7,203 nt of DNA from Verrucomicrobiota bacterium (GCA_030916665.1 JAUPWC010000342.1:1-7203), one strand, 5' to 3'; counted from the first letter of the stretch, positions 1 through 6,427 are shown. Made by a program: numbers and translations. Notes: a model not told the origin generated them from the sequence alone.

Positions 1-1737
1 GGCGGCGCGGATCATGGCCTCGTCGTGCTCAACGACGACGACTGTGTTGCCGGCGTCGGTGAGGGAGCGGATGATGCCGATGAGGCGGTTGATGTCTCGC
101 GGGTGCAGGCCGACGGAGGGTTCGTCGAGGACGAAGAGCGTGTCCACCAGCGAGGTGCCGAGGCAGGAGGTGAGGTTCACGCGCTCAACCTCGCCGCCGG
201 AGAGCGTGCGGGAAGTGCGGTCAAGCGTCAGATAGCCGAGGCCGACCTGGTCGAGGTAGCGGAGGCGGGTGATCATCGAATCGAAAGCCAGATCCGCGGA
301 GTGGCTTTCCGCTTTCGATTTTCGATTCTGGATTTTCGATTCCTGGACCAGCGGGAGCAGGGTGGAGACCGGGAGCTGGTAGAGTTCGGGGAGGGTCTTG
401 CCCCGCCATTTCCAGCAGAGGGCTTCAGGTTGGAGGCGGGCGCCGCCGCACTCGGGGCACTGGTTGTAGGCGCGGAAGCGCGAGAGGAAGACGCGCACGT
501 GCATCTTGTAGGTCGTCTTCTCCAGGTAGCGGAAGAAGCCCTTGAGGCCATACCAGAGCTTCGGCCAGCATTTCGCGGGGTTGTCGCTGTCGTAGCCGGG
601 AGAGCCGTCGATCACGAAGACCTTCTGTTCCGCGGTAAGCCGGGCGAATGGAACCTTGGTCGGGATGCCGATTTTTTTGGTGAAAAGAAGCAGGTCCTTT
701 TTGGATTCGCCGTAGATCTCGCCTTCCCATGGCTTGATCGCGCCGTCCTCGATGGACAGCGAGTGATCGGGAATCGCGAGGCGGTAGTCGATGTCGATGA
801 CGCGACCGAAGCCGCGGCACCTCGGGCACGCGCCGAGCGGCGAGTTGAACGAGAACAGACCCGGCGTGGCGGGGCGGAAGGTGCGCCCGGTCTTGGGGGA
901 GTGCAGGCCGCGGGAGAAATGTCCCGCTTCGGCGAGCGTGTCGGCCTCGCGCAAAAACACCTCGCCCTTGCCGAAGTGCATGGCCGCCTCGCAGGCTTCG
1001 AGGAAGCGGGCTTTGTTGTCCGCGGCGATGCGCAGACGGTCCTGAATCACGAAAATGGAGGAAGTCGCGGGTATCGGGCAGCGAGCAGCCGGTGGCGCAA
1101 GCAGGTCGTCGATTTTGTGGAGCTCGGGATTTTGGTTGGCGTCTGGCGTTTGGCCTTTGGCGTTTGCGCGGGCGACCAGCACGCGGGTGTAGCCCTGGCC
1201 CTTGATGCTCGAGAGGATTTCCGGCCACGTGAGGTTGTCGGGCTTGGTGATGCGGAAGAAAAGGAGCAGCGTAGCCGCAGGGTGGGCGGCGAGGGTTTTG
1301 GCCCAGATCGTGGCAGGGGAGTCGTCCTCGACTTTCTCGCCGGTCTCGGGGTCGTAGCATTTGGCGACGTGGCTGAACCAGACCTTCGCGAAGTCGGTCA
1401 GCTCGGTCATCGTGCCGACGGTCGAGCGCGAGGTCTTGACCGTGTTGGTCTGCTCGATGGCGATGGAGGGGCGGATGTTCTCGACGGAATCGACCTTGGG
1501 CTTGTCGAGCAGGTCAAGAAACTGGCGGGTGTAAGCGCTGAAAGTTTCGACGTAGCGCCGCTGGCCCTCGGCGTGGAGGGTGTCGAACACGAGCGACGAC
1601 TTGCCGGCGCCGCTCAGGCCGGTGACAACGACGTATTTCCCCAGCGGAAGGTCGAGGTCGAAGCCCTTCAGGTTGTTCTGGCGGACACCGCGCAGGCGGA
1701 TGGATTCGGGGGCGGAGAGAGGCGACGGAGGGACCAC
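1..1737 (-). CDS. uvrA: UvrA-family excinuclease ABC subunit A, N-terminal 579 residues (3' end outside window)
   Basis: UvrA is the cytoplasmic damage-sensing ATPase of nucleotide excision repair; it loads UvrB at lesions. Seen here: Walker A GLSGAGKS at residues 40-47, then the family block FDTLHAEGQRRYVE; a zinc-type CPRC at 304-307; a second CPEC at 427-430; ABC signature LSGGE at 512-516; Walker B with LDEP (D538, E539); and VVVEHDEA just before the edge. About 360 residues should lie beyond base 1. A region corresponding to the UvrB-binding domain is present, which argues against a UvrA2-type protein lacking it. The block around WYGLKGFF and KMHVRVFLSR resembles a divergent UvrA paralogue subfamily more than housekeeping UvrA, so this may be a second copy (inference). 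The start is GTG at 1735-1737: an in-frame TGA lies at 1759-1761 and no other usual start falls between them. No clear Shine-Dalgarno precedes it. Oddities are a degenerate first zinc site (S280/T283 in place of Cys) and two in-frame heptamer repeats. Confidence 0.95.
   Translation of the reverse strand, partial: MVPPSPLSAPESIRLRGVRQNNLKGFDLDLPLGKYVVVTGLSGAGKSSLVFDTLHAEGQRRYVETFSAYTRQFLDLLDKPKVDSVENIRPSIAIEQTNTVKTSRSTVGTMTELTDFAKVWFSHVAKCYDPETGEKVEDDSPATIWAKTLAAHPAATLLLFFRITKPDNLTWPEILSSIKGQGYTRVLVARANAKGQTPDANQNPELHKIDDLLAPPAARCPIPATSSIFVIQDRLRIAADNKARFLEACEAAMHFGKGEVFLREADTLAEAGHFSRGLHSPKTGRTFRPATPGLFSFNSPLGACPRCRGFGRVIDIDYRLAIPDHSLSIEDGAIKPWEGEIYGESKKDLLLFTKKIGIPTKVPFARLTAEQKVFVIDGSPGYDSDNPAKCWPKLWYGLKGFFRYLEKTTYKMHVRVFLSRFRAYNQCPECGGARLQPEALCWKWRGKTLPELYQLPVSTLLPLVQESKIQNRKSKAESHSADLAFDSMITRLRYLDQVGLGYLTLDRTSRTLSGGEVERVNLTSCLGTSLVDTLFVLDEPSVGLHPRDINRLIGIIRSLTDAGNTVVVVEHDEAMIRAA
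305..346. repeat. Heptamer tandem repeat inside uvrA (six imperfect units)
   Basis: Six consecutive 7-bp units read on the plus strand as CTTTCCG, CTTTCGA, TTTTCGA, TTCTGGA, TTTTCGA and TTCCTGG. The 42 bp equal 14 codons, so the frame of uvrA is kept. They encode roughly residues 464-478, a polar Ser/Lys/Gln/Asn/Arg-rich stretch. It lies in the linker between the CPEC zinc module and the LSGGE signature, where family length varies. The AT-rich composition contrasts with the flanking GC-rich coding sequence. Confidence 0.8.
1131..1165. repeat. Second heptamer tandem repeat inside uvrA (five imperfect units)
   Basis: Five 7-bp units read on the plus strand as TTTGGTT, GGCGTCT, GGCGTTT, GGCCTTT and GGCGTTT. 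They correspond to about UvrA residues 191-203 (ANAKGQTPDANQ), just after GYTRVLV in the region matching the UvrB-binding domain. The unit sequence differs from the array at 305-346, but the 7-bp period is the same. It probably forms a surface loop (inference). Confidence 0.75.
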
Positions 1738-1830
1738 AACTGCGAGAAAGAGCGGTAATCAGCCGAAGGCAAATCCGCGTGAGCCGGCCGGCGGGACTGC
1801 TGACATAGGGGTGTCAGGAGGCCGAACCGG

Positions 1831-1962
1831 AGGGTGTGAAGGTGTGAGGAGGTGAAACCTGAGGCTGAAGCGGCCGAAGGGGTGTCGAGTGTGAAAAGGG
1901 ATTAACCGAGTGTGCTGAGGCGTTCGATCCTCACACCCTCAGCTTTCAGACCTTCATACCCT
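1831..1962. repeat. Pair of 8-bp-unit repeat arrays in inverted orientation
   Basis: The spacer between uvrA and the glycosyltransferase gene holds GGTGTGAA, GGTGTGAG and GAGGTGAA in tandem on the plus strand (1833-1856). On the minus strand it holds GGTATGAA, GGTCTGAA, AGCTGAGG and GTGTGAGG (1960 down to 1929). The outer parts (1831-1847 against 1946-1962) are imperfect inverted copies, with about 15 of 17 positions matching, separated by roughly 100 bp. No T-tract follows, so this is not a standard intrinsic terminator. The rest of the 1738-1973 spacer shows no gene and no convincing sigma-70 promoter. Confidence 0.6.
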
Positions 1963-1973
1963 CGGAGGGAGTG

Positions 1974-3059
1974 TCAGTGCTTCGTCAACTCGCGGAAGAG
2001 GTTCAGGTGGGCCTGGACCTGGCGTTCGGGGACGAAGTGCGCCTGGGCGTGACGACGCGAATGTTCGGAAAAGCGGCGGCGCAGCGCGGGCTCGCGCATG
2101 AGCTTGTCGAGTGCGGCGACAAAGCCGGTTTGATCCTGGTTCTTGAGGAGGAAACCGGACTTGTCGGGGGCAAAACACTCGCCGACGCCGACGATGTCGT
2201 AGGCCACGGCGGGCAGGCCGTGCAGCTGGGCTTCGATGAGGAAGTTCGAGAGCGATTCGCTCTGAGAGGCGAGCACGGCGACATCGGCGCCGAGGTAGAG
2301 CGGCGCGGGCTCGGCGTGATAGCCGAGAAACTTGACGCGTCCGCCGAGGCCGAGGTCGTGGGCGAGGCGCTCGCATTTTTTGCGGACCGGTCCCTCGCCG
2401 GCGAGCCAGAGCTGCCAGTCGAGGTAGTTGGGCAGGCGGGAGCACAGCTCGATGAGTTCGCGCTGGTTTTTCTCCGGGCGGAACATCGCCACGTTGATCA
2501 TGACGACCGTGCTCGGGTTGGCGCCGTGGTAGCGGCGGAGCGACAGGTTGCGCGCGGCGGACTCGTCGGTGAACCGCAGCACCGCGTTGTGGATCACGGT
2601 GACCTTGGACGGATGGATGTCGTGGTTGTCCGTGAGCACCTGCTTCGCGACGTGGCTGTTGGCGACAATGTGGCGGCACCGCCGCAGCGAGCGCACGAAA
2701 AGCGTGGGCAGGGGCTTGCCCGTGCGCATGGTGCAGATCACGGCGGCCTTGGGGAGGCGCGACTGGATGAAGCCGGCGTAGCAGTTGGCCATGCGCCCCA
2801 TGCAGAGCACGAGATCGGGCGCGGCCTCGGCGGCGGTGCGGAGCAGGCCGGGGGCAAACCAGTCGAGCCCGGTGTCGAAGGACTGCAGCGAGCGGAAGGC
2901 GAAGGGCTGCTGCTCGCCGTCGAGATCGAGCACGCCACGCGGACGGAAAGTGAGGAGGGTGACCTCGTGGCCGGACCGCGCGAAGGCGGAGGCCATGAAC
3001 ACGGACTGGCGCTCGGTGCCGCCGCTGCGGAGGTAGTCTTGGACAATAAGAATTTTCAT
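1974..3059 (-). CDS. Glycosyltransferase, GT4-type (GT-B fold), 361 aa
   Basis: This is a probable cytoplasmic retaining glycosyltransferase that moves a sugar from a nucleotide-sugar donor to a cell-surface polysaccharide or lipid acceptor; donor and acceptor cannot be read from the sequence. The N-terminal Rossmann-like half has MKILIVQDYL and the GGTER loop (13-17), typical of acceptor-side domains. The interdomain segment IVANSHVAKQVL is at 131-142. The C-terminal half has FRPEKNQREL (193-202; R194 and K197 are likely donor-phosphate contacts), the WLAGEGP strand-loop (218-224), KFLGYHAEPAPLYLGADVAVLAS, and an E-x7-E motif (E268, E276) followed by GLPAVAYD. Length fits a complete GT4 protein. 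The ATG at 3057-3059 has a GGAG only 2 nt upstream, which is unusually close. It is divergent from the holin-like gene and lies upstream of uvrA on the same strand across a 236-bp gap. No polysaccharide cluster is visible, so its pathway is unassigned. Confidence 0.95.
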   Translation of the reverse strand: MKILIVQDYLRSGGTERQSVFMASAFARSGHEVTLLTFRPRGVLDLDGEQQPFAFRSLQSFDTGLDWFAPGLLRTAAEAAPDLVLCMGRMANCYAGFIQSRLPKAAVICTMRTGKPLPTLFVRSLRRCRHIVANSHVAKQVLTDNHDIHPSKVTVIHNAVLRFTDESAARNLSLRRYHGANPSTVVMINVAMFRPEKNQRELIELCSRLPNYLDWQLWLAGEGPVRKKCERLAHDLGLGGRVKFLGYHAEPAPLYLGADVAVLASQSESLSNFLIEAQLHGLPAVAYDIVGVGECFAPDKSGFLLKNQDQTGFVAALDKLMREPALRRRFSEHSRRHAQAHFVPERQVQAHLNLFRELTKH

Positions 3060-3061
3060 TG

Positions 3062-3071
3062 CTCCGCGGAG
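3062..3071. promoter_or_regulatory. Perfect 10-bp palindrome CTCCGCGGAG between divergent genes
   Basis: CTCCGCGGAG equals its own reverse complement. On the minus strand its GGAG sits 2 nt before the glycosyltransferase ATG. On the plus strand it extends to GGAGGG (3068-3073), 5 nt before a GTG at 3079 that is in frame with the holin-like gene. It could be a shared ribosome-binding site, a regulator site or both; the sequence alone does not decide. Confidence 0.4.
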
Positions 3072-3099
3072 GGTCGCGGTGAGAGTCAGGCATCATTCA

Positions 3100-3513
3100 A
3101 TGAACAATGCGTTCGTCAACCTGCTGCTGCGCTGGCTGATCCTCGCGCTGGGCGTGCTGCTCGCGGAACGTTTGCTGCCGGGCATCCGCTGCGACAACGG
3201 GCTCACGCTCGTCGTGGTCGTGCTGCTGCTGAGCTTCTTCAACGTGGTGCTCAAGCCCTTGCTGCTGCTTTTCACGCTGCCGTTCATCATCCTGTCGATG
3301 GGGTTGGGCATCTGGCTCATCAACGCGGTGCTTTTCTACGCGGTGGGAAAGCTGGTGGACGGTTTCCACGTCGCGGGATTCGGTTCGGCCCTGCTTGGTG
3401 CGCTCATCGTGAGCGTGACGAACCTGATCATCAACCGCCTGCTCACACCTCCGCCCAAACCGCCCGGCCCCCCATCCGACCGAGGCAAGCGCGACGATGT
3501 AATCGACGTCTGA
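3100..3513 (+). CDS. Small four-helix membrane protein, phage holin family 4 superfamily
   Basis: This integral inner-membrane protein of 137 aa belongs to the family known from mycobacterial four-helix phage holins, but it is widespread as a chromosomal gene of unknown function. Four hydrophobic segments are visible, near residues 7-28, 35-51, 53-82 and 93-113. The family pattern is clear: LLPGI after helix 1, FFNVVLKPLLLLFTLPF in the middle, GLGIWLINAVLFY, and a V-x-GF segment before helix 4. The tail is Pro-rich and then charged (PPPKPPGPP to the C-terminal DDVIDV) and probably cytoplasmic. I chose ATG 3100 because the protein then starts directly before helix 1. An in-frame GTG at 3079 would add seven residues and has the better Shine-Dalgarno (GGAGGG, 5 nt spacing), so the start is open. 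There is no lysis gene or phage context nearby, so a lytic role is unlikely. The gene stops 106 bp before lpd on the same strand. Confidence 0.85.
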   Translation: MNNAFVNLLLRWLILALGVLLAERLLPGIRCDNGLTLVVVVLLLSFFNVVLKPLLLLFTLPFIILSMGLGIWLINAVLFYAVGKLVDGFHVAGFGSALLGALIVSVTNLIINRLLTPPPKPPGPPSDRGKRDDVIDV

Positions 3514-3619
3514 CCTGCCAGGGCCGGTTGGAGACGGACGGGCAAGGGTGGCACGGGCGGACTTTCCGTTTGACGGGTGCGGCGGGCGAGGCGACTTTCC
3601 CCGTTCACAAATCCAAACT

Positions 3620-5014
3620 ATGTCAGACGCAATCTACGACTTGGTCATCATCGGCGGCGGTCCCGCCGGCTATGTGGCGGCGATCCGTGCCGGGCAGCTC
3701 GGCAAGAAGGTCGCGGTCATCGAGATGGAGCGCGCGGGCGGCACCTGCCTCAACTGGGGCTGCATCCCGACCAAGGCGTTGCTCAAGAGCGCCGAGTTCT
3801 ACCTCAAGATCCAGAAGGCCGAGGCCTACGGTCTGAGCGTGACCGGCGCGTCGTTTGATTTTGCCAAGGTCGTGGAGCGTTCGCGCGGCGTCGCGGCGAC
3901 CATGGCCAAGGGCGTGGAGTTTCTCTTCAAGAAGAACAAGGTGGACTACATCGTCGGCAAGGGCTCCGTCGTGATGCCCGGCATGGTCGAGGTCACCGCC
4001 GGCGAGAAGAAAGGCAGCTTTCTCAAAACGAAAAACATCCTCCTCTGCACCGGTCAGCGCCCCAAGGCTCTCCCCGGCCTGCCCGTGGACGGCACGCGCG
4101 TGATGACCTCGCGCGAGGCGCTCGCCGCGAAGGCCCCGCCGAAGTCCATCGCCATCATCGGGGCCGGCGCCATCGGCGTGGAGTTTGCGTATTTCTTCAA
4201 TGCTTTCGGCTCGAAGGTCACGCTCGTCGAGATGCTGCCGCAGGTGCTCCCCGTCGAGGACGAGGAGGTCGCCAAGGTGCTCGAACGCAGCTTCACCAAG
4301 CAGGGCATCGCCCTCCACACCGGCACCAAGAGCGAGAACATCCGCGTCGGCGAGAAGACCGTAAAGCTCGATCTCGTGAAGGACGGAGCCAAGACCGAGC
4401 TCGAGGTCGAGAGCGTGCTCGTGGCCATCGGCATCACCGCCAACCTCGACGGCCTCGTGTCGCCGAAGGTGAAGCTGGAGCTCGACCGCGGGTTCGTGAA
4501 GGTGGACGCCAATTACCAGACCAGCACACCCGGCATCTACGCCGCCGGCGACATCCAGGGCCCGCCGTGGCTCGCTCACGTCGCTTCTTTCCGCGCGGTG
4601 CAGGCCGTGGACGGCATCTTCGGCCACGCCAAGCCGAAGCAGGTCGGCATCTTCCCGGGCTGCACCTACTGCCAGCCGCAGGTCGCCAGCACCGGCCTCA
4701 CGGAGAAGCAGGCCAAGGAGAAGAAGCTCGACTACAAGGTCGGAAAATTCCCCTTCACGGCCGTCGGCAAGGCAGTCGCTGCCGGCGACACGGAGGGCTT
4801 CGTCAAGGTCATCTCCGACGCGAAGAACGGCGAGATTCTGGGTGTGCATATCATCGGTGCGGAGGCCACCGAGCTCATCGCCGAGTATGGGCTCGCGATG
4901 AACCTCGAGGCGACGATCGCCGAGATCCACGACTCGATCCACGCGCACCCGACGCTGTCGGAGGCGCTCGGCGAAGCCGCCCTGGCGACCCACGGCAAGG
5001 CGATCCACATCTAA
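3620..5014 (+). CDS. lpdA: Dihydrolipoyl dehydrogenase (E3), 464 aa
   Basis: This cytoplasmic flavoenzyme reoxidises dihydrolipoamide with NAD+ in 2-oxoacid dehydrogenase complexes and the glycine cleavage system. Seen: FAD-binding GGGPAG (12-17); redox disulfide in GGTCLNWGCIPTK (C43, C48); a CTGQRP segment (143-148); NAD-binding GAGAIG (181-186) with E204 ending the next strand, as expected for NAD+ rather than NADP+; second FAD motif GIYAAGD (305-311); and the catalytic dyad in HAHPTLSE (H443, E448). Length is typical and no active-site residue is missing. The dimer domain opens with GCTYCQPQ, an extra C348-x2-C351 pair where many E3s have a Tyr-Thr-His/Asp-Pro stretch. Start ATG 3620 directly precedes the first beta strand; it has no recognisable Shine-Dalgarno. 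In-frame ATG 3548 would add 24 unlikely residues. No E1, E2 or lipoyl-carrier gene is adjacent, so which complex it serves is not shown. Confidence 0.97.
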   Translation: MSDAIYDLVIIGGGPAGYVAAIRAGQLGKKVAVIEMERAGGTCLNWGCIPTKALLKSAEFYLKIQKAEAYGLSVTGASFDFAKVVERSRGVAATMAKGVEFLFKKNKVDYIVGKGSVVMPGMVEVTAGEKKGSFLKTKNILLCTGQRPKALPGLPVDGTRVMTSREALAAKAPPKSIAIIGAGAIGVEFAYFFNAFGSKVTLVEMLPQVLPVEDEEVAKVLERSFTKQGIALHTGTKSENIRVGEKTVKLDLVKDGAKTELEVESVLVAIGITANLDGLVSPKVKLELDRGFVKVDANYQTSTPGIYAAGDIQGPPWLAHVASFRAVQAVDGIFGHAKPKQVGIFPGCTYCQPQVASTGLTEKQAKEKKLDYKVGKFPFTAVGKAVAAGDTEGFVKVISDAKNGEILGVHIIGAEATELIAEYGLAMNLEATIAEIHDSIHAHPTLSEALGEAALATHGKAIHI

Positions 5015-5052
5015 GGCCTCGGCTCATCGGGACGATTCGCCCTACCCCTTCG

Positions 5053-5077
5053 AGGCCGGCTGATGCCGGCCTTTTTG
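5053..5077 (+). terminator. Rho-independent terminator of lpdA
   Basis: A perfect 8-bp stem AGGCCGGC / GCCGGCCT with a TGAT loop is followed by TTTTT. It lies 38 bp after the lpdA stop and upstream of scpB, so scpB should have its own promoter in the roughly 80 bp that follow. Confidence 0.9.
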
Positions 5078-5158
5078 CTGGGGGCGCAGAAGCGGCCATC
5101 GGAGCATTTTATGGGTTGCTAGGGGATGACGGCGGGGCTTTCTGTGAGGGCTTTCCGC

Positions 5159-6004
5159 ATGGCATTCGATCTCAAGCGCGTTTTGAAAGTGATGCTGTTC
5201 GCCTCGAGCGGACCGCTTTCGGTGAAGGACATCCAGACGGCCGTGAGCCGTTTTCACGAGCAAGCCACCTCGCTGCCGCTGGAGGATGTGCCCGCCGAGG
5301 GGGCGCCGGAGGCTCCCGCTGAGTTGCCGGCGGCGGTGGCTGCGACACCGGTTGAGACTGCCGAGTCTGCAATCGCCACCCCCGAAGACGACGAATTTTA
5401 CCGCGATGTGCCCACGTTGATCACGGCGGCGGAGATTCGCGAAGCCATGGAGGTGATTTCACAGGAAATGCAGGCGGCGGCCAGTGAGACCGTGCTGGTC
5501 GAGGGGCCCACGGGCTGGCGGCTGGCCACGCATCCGCGTTTTGCCCGTTGGGTGCGCCTGCTCCGCAACGAGCCTCCGCCGGTGCGGCTGAGTGCGTCAT
5601 CATTGGAAACCCTTGCCGTGGTGGCCTATCGCCAGCCGGTGACTCGCGCTGAGATTGAGCAGATCCGCGGAGTGTCGGCCGAAGCGGGTATCACCAAGCT
5701 GCTGGAGCGCGAACTCGTTTATATCGTGGGGCGCGCCGACCTGCCGGGCCGGCCGATCCAATACGGCACGACCGAGGCTTTCCTCGAATTCGTGGGCATC
5801 AAGTCGCTCGACGAGCTTCCGGCGTCCGATGTGCTGTCGCCGCGCCAGATCGATGCGTGGCTGCAAACCTCGGCGAATCCGCGTGGGGCCGGCGATGCCG
5901 ACATGGGACTCGACGAGACCGAGGAGGATCAGATGAGCCTCCCGCAGGGAACCGAGGCGGCGCCGGTCGAAGCGGCCCCAGCGGAGAAACCGCAAGGGGT
6001 CTGA
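5159..6004 (+). CDS. scpB: Segregation and condensation protein B (ScpB), 281 aa
   Basis: ScpB dimers bind the kleisin ScpA in the SMC-ScpAB condensin and help compact and separate the chromosome. The N-terminal winged helix begins at FDLKRVLKVMLFASSGPLS (3-21). Its remainder resumes near residue 88 (LITAAEIREAMEVIS) and runs to WRLATHPRFARWVRLL (120-135). The second winged helix carries the family signature LSASSLETLAVVAYRQP (144-160), TRAEIEQIRGV, then LLERELVYIVGRADLPGRPI and YGTTEAFLEFVGIKSLDELP. At 281 residues it is longer than the usual roughly 180-200. The excess is an Ala/Pro/Glu-rich insert (about 35-85) in the first winged helix and an acidic, Ala/Pro-rich tail (about 236-281), both probably disordered. 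Start ATG 5159 has GAGGG 8 nt upstream; the earlier in-frame ATG 5126 abuts its AGGGG and is less likely. scpA is not adjacent. It lies downstream of the lpdA terminator. Confidence 0.96.
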   Translation: MAFDLKRVLKVMLFASSGPLSVKDIQTAVSRFHEQATSLPLEDVPAEGAPEAPAELPAAVAATPVETAESAIATPEDDEFYRDVPTLITAAEIREAMEVISQEMQAAASETVLVEGPTGWRLATHPRFARWVRLLRNEPPPVRLSASSLETLAVVAYRQPVTRAEIEQIRGVSAEAGITKLLERELVYIVGRADLPGRPIQYGTTEAFLEFVGIKSLDELPASDVLSPRQIDAWLQTSANPRGAGDADMGLDETEEDQMSLPQGTEAAPVEAAPAEKPQGV

Positions 6005-6097
6005 TCGGGGCTCAACGTTCGAGTGTTTCTGTTCCACCTTGACCCGCCCGCCTGGTCCCGTGGCTGAGTATCGGGGGGATCGACGCCTATGAGCCGA

Positions 6098-6427
6098 TCA
6101 CTTTTTCCAGATCAGGTAGGCGACGATCACGCCGGCAACCAGCAGCCCCAGGGCGGCATAGAAATAAATGAAACAGCCGCGCTTGACCTCGTCTTTGATT
6201 GATCCGCCGGTGCGCTGGTAGCGTTGGATGAGCTTGTCGGCGTCGAGGGGCGACGTGCTTTCCCGTGGTGAGGACGCTATGCCTGAGAATGTTTGCGGCT
6301 GTGGCGCAACAACGGAGCGGGCGGCGGCAGGCAGGCTCTGCTCTCTGGCGATCTCACGGTCGAGCCAGGCGACCTGCTCCTGCGCCGCGGCGCGCAAGCG
6401 TTGAAGTTCCTTGAGCCGGTCGGACAT
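6098..6427 (-). CDS. Unrecognised small protein: N-terminal coiled coil and C-terminal membrane anchor, 109 aa
   Basis: I do not recognise a family. Residues 1-30 are charged and heptad-like (MSDRLKELQRLRAAAQEQVA and on), suggesting a short coiled coil. Residues 31-60 are a Pro/Ser/Ala-rich linker. Residues 62-84 (ADKLIQRYQRTGGSIKDEVK) are charged, and 85-106 form one hydrophobic helix ending in WKK. There is no signal peptide, so a tail-anchored topology with the N-terminal part in the cytoplasm is likely (inference). Support for a real gene is this organised, membrane-protein-like composition and the empty opposite strand; no homologue could be checked. The ATG at 6425-6427 is preceded by a pyrimidine-rich stretch with no Shine-Dalgarno. 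The gene is convergent with scpB across 93 bp of spacer in which I see no clear terminator. Upstream it faces the inverted-repeat element at 6481-6584. Confidence 0.7.
   Translation of the reverse strand: MSDRLKELQRLRAAAQEQVAWLDREIAREQSLPAAARSVVAPQPQTFSGIASSPRESTSPLDADKLIQRYQRTGGSIKDEVKRGCFIYFYAALGLLVAGVIVAYLIWKK

Noticed and set aside
425..1360. A 311-codon minus-strand frame within uvrA
   Set aside because: It is a shifted frame of uvrA with a Pro/Arg-rich product. The in-phase frame carries all UvrA motifs without interruption, so there is no frameshift.
25..1758. A 577-codon open frame on the plus strand over uvrA
   Set aside because: Its codons are the exact complements of uvrA codons, so stops would need rare TTA, CTA or TCA codons in a GC-rich gene. 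The product has no recognisable motif, while the minus strand has full UvrA motifs.
3100..3513. Holin-like gene as evidence of a prophage or lysis cassette
   Set aside because: No endolysin, integrase or structural phage gene is near, and this four-helix family is common on chromosomes outside phages.
3570..3598. TTGACG at 3570-3575 as a -35 box for lpdA
   Set aside because: At 17 bp spacing the candidate -10 is GACTTT, which matches TATAAT at only two positions.
1971..3836. A 621-codon open frame on the plus strand over the glycosyltransferase gene
   Set aside because: It has the same codon-complement phase as the true gene. It runs through the holin-like gene and into lpdA in the wrong frame and shows no domain pattern.
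3623..5008. A 461-codon open frame on the minus strand over lpdA
   Set aside because: It is codon-complementary to lpdA; the Leu/Gly/Asp/Arg-rich product is typical of an antisense shadow.
6005..6097. A shared terminator between convergent scpB and the small membrane-protein gene
   Set aside because: Only short imperfect stems (for example around GATCG and CGATC, 6078-6098) are seen, and neither strand has a T-tract after them.
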